Of a stretch of DNA of 64,000 nt, positions 1-10,500 are shown piece after piece. The stretch covers positions 3,831,001 to 3,895,000 of the forward strand of contig JACSYO010001810.1 of assembly GCA_016806645.1 (NCBI GenBank). The letters are read 5' to 3'. The position numbers and the translations under genes are program-made. The notes below the pieces were generated by a model. The model saw only the letters and a program-made list of their open reading frames with translations, was not told where the DNA came from and did not search any database. The stretch comes from Ophiodon elongatus (Eukaryota > Chordata > Actinopteri > Perciformes > Hexagrammidae). Each line of letters starts with the position of its first letter. The first letter of the stretch is position 1.

Positions 1-100
1 AATTATACTGCCATTAAAACCCCAAGGTGTTTCTTAATTAATATTGCAATGTTTAATTGTGCCCATGGTGACCATTGATTTGAATGAATGCAATATTTAC

Positions 101-231
101 CTTAATTTATTTCCACAGTGCTCACAGCAGAAACAGGATTTATGGTACTTTTTTTTGTCCACTATCAGAGCATCCATCGGATAAGCTCTCCTCCGACATA
201 CTGAGCAGAGCTCCGACTTTGGAACTCGAAC
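101..231 (-). CDS. xirp2: xirp2 alternative exon: first half of LIM domain
   Basis: This exon has 131 nt, phase 0 at its start, bounded by acceptor tttcaaacag and donor gtaaat. It encodes VRVPKSELCSVCRRRAYPMD and onward, with the LIM zinc pattern C-x2-C-x17-H-x2-C-x2-C-x2-C. The second zinc module must lie in the next exon beyond the left edge. The same arrangement is known for the short mammalian Xirp2 isoform (XEPLIN-like), which skips the giant exon and ends in a LIM domain. The isoform acts in stereocilia, where its LIM-containing C terminus has been linked to repair of F-actin damage. Because exon 4 ends in phase 0, ...KPIK can join directly to VRVPK. Confidence 0.85.
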
Positions 232-655
232 CTGTTTGAAAGAGATAAAATGCAAATTATTGGAATTTCCCCCCCCCGTTCATCCCATGTGAAGAGCATT
301 TCCTTTTTTTGCTCACAATGCAACATCTAAGGGTTTTCTTTCATTTTTCTATTTTGGTTAATCTTGTTAGTACAAAGCAACAAAGTATATGACATATGTA
401 TTCAAAAGCGTACCTCATACGGTTCATTCATTTGTTTAAATAAAACATTCATAATGGTCATGAGAGTGAACGGTTCAGTGTATCATTCAGGATTTTATTG
501 TATTCACTTGTCTACCTACTTACATGCATGCAGAGATTTCCATGCATCTCTCAACTGCACTTTGGCATTGTTTGTGAGCACAAAAAATACGCTGTCATCA
601 GGTTCAGTGCAAGCCCTCAGCCAGCGTGAACTGTAACATTACACTCTACGCTGGC

Positions 656-661
656 TTTATT
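656..661 (-). terminator. xirp2: candidate poly(A) signal for the xirp2 long isoform
   Basis: AATAAA on the minus strand lies about 850 bp after the stop of the giant exon and before the LIM exon. An inverted repeat (AGCCAGCGT / ACGCTGGCT, 656-619) follows directly. Use of this site would end the long transcript ahead of the LIM exon. Confidence 0.45.
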
Positions 662-1059
662 CTGGTCGGCTAATGGACAGCCTCTTGAAAATGCTGCAGA
701 GCTTATTGTGACCCATCAGACCAATTATTTTTAAATTGACATCATCCTTATTATATGCACTGCACAAAACGTTCAACAAATTCATCAGATTAAAGGTGTG
801 CTTGTATTTTTTCCAGAGCTTTCAGTTGAATGTCATGGTCTATTATAGTGAATAGAGTTGGTTGAGTTGCCATCACATGATAGGTGGTCATAAAGGGAGG
901 AAGATCGTCTCTGCACAAGGTTTGTTGTTGCTGTCGGATGTCAGAGGCAGTGGCCATCCTTAAACAACCCCATTCACTGATGAGGAACATTAGATGTACT
1001 TAAAAGCTCCAGAAAACTGGTGTACTTTCAAATAAGTGTTATTGAAACTGTGTTCAGAG

Positions 1060-1385
1060 GACTGCTATTGGAAGGACTACCTTGAAATTTGGTACAGACA
1101 TTCATGGTCCCCAGAGGATGAATTATAATCCCTTCAGTGAACCCTTCACTTTTCCTCTAGCACGTTTGTCATAACATCCCCATCAGCCTCAGCTGTACTT
1201 TGTGGTTAGTCCCAATTAGTGTATGTAAGCATGCAAACACCCTAAACTAAGAATAATTACCTGCTAAACATTCGCAGGTAATCATTGCCATTGTGAGCAT
1301 TTTAGCATGCTAATGTGGTCCAAAGCACTCCTGTGCCTAAGTTAAGCCTCACAAAGCTTCTATAGCATGGATGTAGCTTATTAGA
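1060..1385 (-). repeat. dispersed teleost repeat (TAGCATGCTAA family), copy 1
   Basis: Read on the minus strand, this contains TTAGCATGCTAAAATGCTCA, CAAAGTACAGCTGAGGCTGA, and TTCATCCTCTGGGGACCATG followed by a CTGTACCAAATTTCA word. All occur in the same order in the copies at 20.7 and 60.0 kb. It falls in the predicted 3'UTR of the xirp2 long isoform. Confidence 0.75.
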
Positions 1386-1511
1386 CTTGTTGTTCTATAG
1401 AAAGCCTTCACAATTCATACGATGCAGTGATTAGAAATAATGCTTTTGTAACACACTACAAACTGAATTGATTGAAATAAATCCCATCCATCCATAATCC
1501 ATGTCATTAGT

Positions 1512-4500
1512 TCATGTTGCTTCATGCCGGTATTTACCAGATGAGACAATCTTCGTCTGATGTGACACAACTTGTGATGATGTCTCCTCAGAAATAGTGT
1601 AGCCAAGACTCTTAAAAACGGATTCACTCTCTGTCCATGTTTTCTGGAAATTACTCAGCAACTTATCAGTAGCATCGTCATCGTAGGTTTCCGCTTGCTT
1701 TGCTGAGGCAGCTATTTTTTTAACTGCATCAGCATAGGAAAAAGGAGCCTGTTGGGTTGACACACTCTCAGAGTGCTCAGAGACAGCTGTCCTTATTCCG
1801 GTGACCTTGTTACCAAACTTATCAACATCTGAGAAATGTTCTGTGATTGATTTGGTTTCAGAAAAGGCTGATGGTTCTGCTGGCACAATTCCTACATCAG
1901 TTTTCTGAGGAGGGAGGGGGGTGCTCTGCCGTGAGCCTTTCTCTGTCTCTGGAGGACTTTCCCGCTTTGAAGTGTCTGCTGTTGTTTCACTCAGACTTGA
2001 CACAGTCTCCTCCTGATCCTTTTTCTCCTCTCTGAATAAGGAACTTTGCTCACCCAGTTCAAAAACATTTTTAATAGCCTGGATGTCAAAAGCTGGCATT
2101 TCCTGTTGCAGGATGTTTGCTTTCTCTTTGTCAAAATATGTGCTTTCAGGGTCATTGTGAAGCCACTCTGTGAGTGGGATAAGCTCTTTTTTGATCAAGA
2201 AATTCTCTTCTGGTGATTCAAATTTGTTCACAAGACCATACAGGTCCGCCCTGGGAAGCTCATCATCTTCTTTGTTCTTATTTTCTGCCTCTAAGTCCTC
2301 CATGTCTGGGCCCAATCGTTCAGGGATAGCAATGGGCTCCTTTCGCACATAGGTCTTATGAATTTCAGCCTTTTGAGCTTCTTCAAAAAAAAATCTCTTT
2401 TCTTTGACAGATACAGATGATGGCTCTAGAATATCTGAATCATCAATAAGATCTGGGTCATTTTGACAAAATGACATGTGTGACATACTTTGTATTCCAT
2501 TTGCATTCCAACTGTCTGAAATATTAGCTTGATCTTCTTCTACATGTGCAGAATTTACATCAGCCCACTGAGCCTCCTGAGATAAACTCTTTTTAGACTT
2601 TTCTGTTGCAATAGTCTCTGAAGCCTCCACAAGTTGGGACTCGATTTTGATTTGCCGATGGAAAGAAGCAGGTGATTCCACAATCTCAGATTTCCTCTCT
2701 GAGATTTGTTGGGGAAGAGGCAGTGGTGGGGTGACGCCACGCGAGAGTTTGGCTGTTGTGTCTTTGAGTCGAGCCAAATTTTCTGCTCTGTCAAAAGTCG
2801 GAGAGGGTGTGATTCTAGTGAGCCGTGATGTTGGGGTGTCACACCTGCGTGGCGGGGGTGTGGGAGGTGTGTGTGGCCTATGCAGCAGGGTAGGTGACGG
2901 CGTAACTCTGTGGGGTGAGTCAGTTCTTCGTGTTGATTCAATGGTGATAAACGTTGGCGAAGGCGAACGCATCCTCAGTAACGGCGAGGGGGCCCGGAGG
3001 TCGACAGACTTGCACTGACTCACTTCTTTCCGTTTTTCATGGGAGGTCTTCTTCTTTGTTTGGCTCTCAATTTTGGCAGAGCCAATACTGATCTTGGATA
3101 TTCTTGGCGTTGCCCCACCAGAAACAGATTTCTCAGATATCGGCTCACATTCATGCTTCTCGATTGTTTCCTTATCTTCTAGATGCATTAATTCAGCCTC
3201 TGCTAGTTTCCTCACGCATGAAATAATTTCCTCGCCTTTTTGAGCATCAAGTTCCACCACAGATTCCTCCAGTTCACACTTTCTTTCGGGACTCATCGGC
3301 CAATCTGGAACTGTATTAATTAGAGTCTTCACAGATTCAGAATCAGTCTTCTCTGAAACTCTTTGTATCTTTGTGATGTGAGAGATTAACACTGGGACCT
3401 CTCGCCTCTGAGATTCTTCTGTTCTCCCTGCTGTGGGCTTTACCCATTCATTTTGCTCCGACTTGCCTGTCACTGTAATTGGGACATGCCGACTTTCTTC
3501 TGCTGGATCCCCTTCGCTCTGCTGAATAGCTGTCACTTTTTTCTTCTTTTGAGATCCCTTTTCTTGCTTTTGAACTACTTTTTGTTGCTGGAAATTCTGA
3601 TCGTCTTTGCTTTCTGTGGTAACGACTTCTCTGTCAACTTGAATCTGCTCTTCAATTATACTTTTTTGAATTTGGGAAATTGCAATTGTTTCATGAGTTT
3701 GGTGGGATTTTTCAGACAGCGTTGTATTGGTGTCTATGACGTCTGTCTTGGATTCTGTGGAAATCTCCTTACCTTTACCCCCTTTAGACTTTTTGGACTT
3801 CTTTTTCTTTTTTGCGGGAGTTGGAGTTTCCGGTTGACTGTCAGTAACAGCAGGCGTGGAGGCAGCAGCAGGAGAGGAAGTAACTTTCTTAATCCCCTGT
3901 TTTAACTCTGTCTTTACTTCTTTAGGTTCACTGATCACTTTCATCTCAGCAGCTTCCTTCACATTCACCTTGACATCTTGTGAAACACTCTGTTTCTCGC
4001 TCTCACTGGACGTTTTTGTCTCTACTTGCTTTTCTTGCTTATGGTTCTTTTTCACCTTTTGATTTGGTTTGCCTGCTTTTCCATTTGTATTGATAGCTGC
4101 CTTTTCTGTTTGCATTGGCTGATCTGAAACCTTCTCTTGGCTCTTGGGAGGAGAATGATCTTTTTTTTTCTTGTTATCACGCTGTGGTGATGTGGACTCT
4201 TTTACATTGTTGTCCTTTTTCTCAGATTGTGATTTGCTTTCATTCTTCTCTATATGGCTTTGATCAGAATACATTTCATCTTCGTTTTTATCAAAAAGCT
4301 TTTTGGAGCTCTTTGTTTTGTGATTTTTAGAATCCTTCTTTCTGTCAGCCATCATGTTTTCAGTTTTTGAGACATCAGTCATTGAGGTCTGGACATTGTC
4401 AGCTATGACAGACTGAGCAGACTGCGTGGAGGAAACAGAAATAGTGTTTTGTGTAGTCGTATGCATCTGTTGTTTAACAGCAGATACTGATGAGGTCTTT

Positions 4501-7500
4501 TGAGTGGAGACAACCTTAGATGTCTCATTAGAGACAATTTGCTGTTTGGCAGAAGATATAACTGTTGAATCAGTGCAGATTTTCTCATGGCTAGCGCTGA
4601 CATTGCTGTGGGTGGTATTTGAGACTACGACATGCTTGGATAAATCACATGATAGGGAGTCTGAATCAACACTCAATGCCTTCTTTTCAGCTCTCTCCTG
4701 TGTGATTTCTGATGCATTGTTATATGACTGCTCTGTATCGATGGTGGACAGCATTTCAAGAGCAGCGGTAACTGAGTCATGTATGTAAATGGGTGTTGGA
4801 GTGGTTGGGGGGGTGTTTTCCTCCACCAGCTTACGGTACTTTCCTTCTGCTTTTATTAATGGAGTGTTAAATTTAGTAATTTTCCCTTTCATGGAAGGCG
4901 GAGGAGAGGGTGGAGGGGTGAATTTCACAGGTGAGATGTAAACTTTCTTTAGTGGTTTTGGAGACTCAGGCATTGGAGGGATTTCACATGAAACTGTTTT
5001 TGATGTATGTGTTGTTGTTTTCGATTGGTTTTGGCTCATTTCTATCACTGTCTTGGTTGTAAGGTCCACCTGCTGTGTTTTACTGAATTCCACTTTAGGC
5101 TTCAGCTTTGGGACCTGGTGTAAAACTGGAGCTTTCACTTTTTTGACCGTCATCTTTTTTGCTTTTGCTGGTGAGGGATGAATTGCCTGTGCTGGCATGC
5201 TGTCCAGTTCCTGTTGAGAGGGAGGAGGTGGGAGAAAGTCCTGCTCACTGGTTAGTGGTGGTGGTGGAGGAAGAAGGTGATCAAAGTCAAAATCAACACT
5301 GGGAGGAGGAGGAGGAGGAAGGTCAGCATCAGTCACTGGTGGAGGAGGGAGAGGCAGATCAGGCTCTAGCTCATGTAGTTTTAGGATGTAATCATCTGTT
5401 TTTACTTTGGTTTTATCTGCTTTTTTCATTCCCTTTCCCTTCGACTTTAGATTACGAAACTCTGTCTTCAATGTCTTGATGCCATGATTTTGGATAATCG
5501 TTTTATGCTCCACCACAGTTGTTGATTGCTGAGCAGACTGCTCCACGGAACTTGTCATTGTTCCAACAATTTCAGTGTCATTGGAGATGGAGTGCGTTTC
5601 TTTTGATGCCTCAACTGAATTAGCAGTTTTTATCTTTTGTATGTTCCTCTTTGCATCAGCATTTAGGTTTTTAACCGGAGGGCTCTGCTTGACTCGAACT
5701 CTTCTGTATGATCCAAGTCTGACTTTGGGAGCTTCACGCTGTGCTGTTTCCAACAGCGATTTAATAGTGCCTTTAACATTACCCTTTATCACTTCTTCTT
5801 TCTCCAGCTGGGATTGCTCCTGCGTCTGATACAATGACTTAATTGACATCTTCACATCACCCTTTACGTCACGCTCGAGACTTGGGCTCCTTTCCATCCT
5901 CGGTGAAGGTGGAGGCTCCATTAAGAGCTGAATTGTTCCTCTGACGTTCCCCTGAACATCTATTTCCTGTTGACACGTCTTCCTCTCACTGGAGGCATCG
6001 TGCAGACTTTGCATTGTTGTGCGAATATCGCCCCTCACAATTTCCTCCTTTTCAACTTCCTTCACTGCTTGCGTTGCCAGCTCCAGAGATTTCAGTGTGG
6101 CCCTCACATCTCCAGTAACTAAATCCTCAACAACAGCTTCAACTCGAGATGTCGATGATTTTTCAAGAGATCTCAGAGCCCCTTTGATATTTCCCCGTAT
6201 GATATCTGGCTTATCCACCTCTTTGTATTGCGTTTGAGCCTTCTCCAGGCACCGCAGGGTTTTTGGTATGTTGCCTTTCACCACCTCCTCTTTCTCAACA
6301 ACAACCGTTTGATTTGCTGATTCAGACAATAAATTTAAAGCAGCTTTTAAATTGCCTTTGACTATCTCCTCCGTTTGGAGTCTTTCCAATGAGAGAGTTG
6401 GCTCTGACATGAAAACTTTTACCGTGTTTTGAACATCACCAGGTATAACGTCCTCCACTGTACGATCAATTTGCATTTGATTACGGCCGAGGATGAGTTT
6501 AGTGCCCTTGATGTCGCCTCCAAGGATCTTCTCTTTTTCTTCTTCAGGCAGAGTTTCATCAGATCCTACGTGGAGCTGTTTAAGATAGTCGAGAGCCCCA
6601 GATTCGATGCATGTGGAGTAAAAGTTGACATTTCCTTTTTCAGTCTCGTCTATGCTTATCTTCCCTGCCTGATCTTTCTTGTCTGAGATGGACAGTCTTT
6701 GAAGAGCACTCTGTATATCCCCTCTTACAATGTCCTCTTTTTCAACATTAACATTCTCTTGTTTATTGAGAAGAGAATATAATGTCATCTGCACGTCTCC
6801 TTTTTCGTCCTCCTGGATGAGTATTCCATGTTTTGCTGAACCACTCTCATCGAAAAGGTTGTTTATAGCTTCCCGAATGTCACCTCGCAATATTTCCTCT
6901 CTTTCAATACTGCTGTCACTCTCTTGGTTGAATAGTTGATGCACCGTAGAACTGATATTACCCTTCTCTTCTGAATCTATGACTATCTGCTGCTCCTGTC
7001 TTTCCTGTCTGTTCAGCAGGTTCATCATAATAGTCTGCAGATCTCCCCTGATGACATCCTCTCGTTGAATTTCCGGAGCCTGCTTATTCATTAGTTGGTA
7101 TTTTGCCATCCTGACGTCACCTATTTCATCAGCTTCAATGAGTATTCCCTTTGACTTTACCATTTTCTGACTATAAAGTTCCTCGAGAGTTCCCTTGACA
7201 CTCTTGCCCAGGATTTCAGTCTTCTCCGTTTTTGTCTCATTAAAGTCATCGAATGGTGTTGTTTCAAATAACCATGTTGTTGACTTAACAGCCGCTTTGG
7301 AAATCTCCTCTTGTGATGTGATGGTTGTACCTTCGTCCTCATTTACCTCTTTAATGTGATCAAGGGGGTTTTTCTCAAAGAGCCAGACTGAATGTTTAAC
7401 ATCTCCCTTTTCAACCTCCTCTTTTTTAACCGTTTCAATCAGATTTTCAGAGCTCATGCTTCTTATTTTGTCAATGGACTGGGTTTCAAATCTCCATTTC

Positions 7501-10500
7501 GCAGACCTGACATCACCTTTTTGTATTTCACTCACATTAACCGTTTTAACAGATTCCTGCGATAGTGCGTCAGACTCAAAACGATCTTTGTTTATTCTAA
7601 CATTGCCTCCCTGAATATCATTCACCGTTTTTATGAGAGTCTTTTGTTCTTCAGCAATACTGTCGAGTGATTGTGTCTCAAATTTCCACTTGGCAGAGGT
7701 GACATCTCCTTTTTGAACATCCTGTTGTGTGACAGATTTAATGATATAAATCTCATCAGTGTCCTTGATAGCGTCAAGGGGCTTGGTTTCAAACTTCCAC
7801 CGGGTTCCGACAACATCTCCTCGTGTTACTTCTTCACTTGTGACAGTGGTAACCTCGTGGTAAAGTCCCTCTTTGTCCTGAATGGCGTAAAGGGGCTGAT
7901 TTTCAAACATCATGGTGTAATTTCTCACATTACCCCTCTCATCTTCATCGCGGACAATTTTTCGCATTTTCATCAGCTCTTTGTCCGTCTCCTGGATTTC
8001 ATCTAAGGAGTAGGTCTCAAAAATGAAACGGCCCTTATCTACATCTCCTCCTTGTACATCATTCACTGTGCGGCTGCTCATGAATTCCTCTTGGCTATCG
8101 TGTATTGTATCTATTGATTGGTTTTCAAAGAGCCATTTGCAGTTCACTACGTTTCCTCTTTGTATGTCTTCAGTCTGAACTGCCTTGAGCTTCTGCATTA
8201 CTTCCTCAGATGTAGAAGTCATGATATCAGATGTTTGGTTTTCAAAAATATACTTCATCCCAGACACGTCTCCAGACGCGAAGTCTATCTCAGTGACGCG
8301 CTTAAAAGAGCCTGTCTCCTCCCCGGAAAGGTTCTCCAGTTTCTCTGTCTCAAACATAAAACAAGCTGTCCTCACATCCTTTCCTCTAATGTCCTCTTGA
8401 TTGACACTGCATGTTTTTAGAATAGTCTCTTTCTCGTCGTGGATACTATCAAGTGCTTGTGTCTCAAAAAGCCATGTGCAGGTTTTCACATCTCCTTTTT
8501 GCATTTCTTCAGATTCATTTTCACCCTTTAACTCCGCTCTTTCATACAGGACGTCCATTGGTTTTGTCTCAAATAGCCACTTGCAGGTTTTCACATCACC
8601 CTTCATGTGGTCAAGATTTTGTTTTGTCTCCATAACCTCTTCATCTTCAATATTGCTGAAGTACTTAATACCATCAAGGGGCTGTGTTTCAAACAACCAC
8701 TTTGCGGTTTTAACATCACCAGACTCTATTTCTTGTTTGGATATGCCCTTGATAACTTGGTATTTATCAATGCTTTCATCAAACTGGTCAATTGGTCGCG
8801 TTTCAAACATCCACTTGCATGTTGTTACATCTCCTTTCACGACCTCTTCACGCCGCACTGTTTTCACCTCATGTAAGTGCCCTGAGCTGTCTTGCATGGC
8901 ATACAGCGAAGTAGACTCAAACAGGTTTTTATTTGCTTTCACAGAACCGGATGTTACACCCTCTATGAGAATCTTTTGAGATTCATCCCTACAGTTTAAA
9001 TCTGTGCTCTCAAAGATTTGAGTGTAGTTTGAGACGTCAACTCTATCAATTTCTTCCAAGTCAATCGTTCGGATGACTTCTTTCTTTTCCTGTCTGATCT
9101 GCTCCAGGGGTTGGCTTTCAAATCGCCATTTCTGATGTCTGACATCACCCTTCTCCTCATTAAGTGCAACTGTTTTTTTCAATTTGCCCACGTCTGCAAG
9201 CTCCTTCAACTCCTCAGCTGGAACTGTTTCAAAATATTGTCTGGCTGATCTTACGTTACCTGCAACAATGTCCTCTTTTGTCAGTAGCTGAGTATTTGAA
9301 TCATCTTTTAAAGTATCCATTGGCTGGGTCTCAAATGCCCAGCAGTTCTTGCGAACATCTGCCCTGCAGCTTGTGCCATCCTCTTGTGTGAGGTCGTCCT
9401 CAACATTTACAGTGCGAGTAACCTCTTTCTTCTCCTCTCTTATGTGCTCTAGTGGTTGACTCTCAAAGCGCCATTTTTGGTGTCTCACATCTCCTTTCAC
9501 TTCTTCATTTATTGTTGCCTTTTGAAGTTTTCCGACCTCAGGGTCAGTTTTCCTCTCTGCTCGAGGGCTGCTTTCAAAAAAGTGCCTCGCAGATCTAACA
9601 TTGCCCCCGATAATGTCTTCAATAGACTGGGGTCTTGCATTGGAGTCATCCTTCAGAGAATCCATTGGCTGGGTTTCAAACACTAAGCAGTGCTTACGCA
9701 CATCAGCTCCAGTAACCTCTTTCATCTCCACTTTTGAGCTTTCCCACTCATTGAGAGAATCTAATGTCTTTATCTCAAACAACCACCTACCCCAGTCTCC
9801 CTTATTGCTGTCCTCCATGGAAAGACTACAAACAACTTTCAAAGATGTTGATTCTGTGTTTGTCATGTCCAGGGGTTGGGTATCGAAAAGCCAACGTGAA
9901 GCAATGGAGTTCTCCAATTCACTTTCAATTTTACGCACAGACTTAATCTCCAGCATTTGGCTCGATTGTCCCATGATGATGCATTTAAACTGAGTGTCAA
10001 AAGTACTTGTAACAGTTTTCACTTCTCCATGAATTTCCTCTAACACTGACCTCAGTGTCAACAGGTGGCTCTCGTCAATGGTCTCAGTATGACCAAGGCT
10101 TTCCATGTACTTATTGTCAATCATATAAATAGTAGCATTTCCATCCTCCTCTGTGAACACAATCTCTTTTGTTAAATCCTCCTCCTTATGCATTTTATTT
10201 AGAGTGTCCATTGTCTGGGTTTCAAACAACCACGCTGCAGCACGGACATCTCCTTTATCAAATTTGTTAAATTTGTTTTTATATTCTGTTGAGTTGATAT
10301 TGTCTGAGGTCAGCTCATCAATTGGCTTGGTCTCAAACATCCAAGCAGTACGTCTCACATCTTTTCCAAGAATCATTTCTTGTTCAGTTATTTTGTTGTT
10401 GTCATCATCCTCATGAGGAGTTTCATCCTTAATGGAGTCCAGTGGCTTATTTTCAAACATCCATCGCATTGCCTGCACCTCCCCGGGGAGAATCTCCTCC

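Noticed and set aside
101..231. LIM exon as part of a separate EPLIN-like gene
   Set aside because: The strand, position and phase all fit xirp2, and the short Xirp2 isoform is known to end in a LIM domain.
2555..2941. Long antisense and alternative-frame openings across xirp2
   Set aside because: They are by-products of the codon bias of the giant exon; all known family motifs lie in the main frame.
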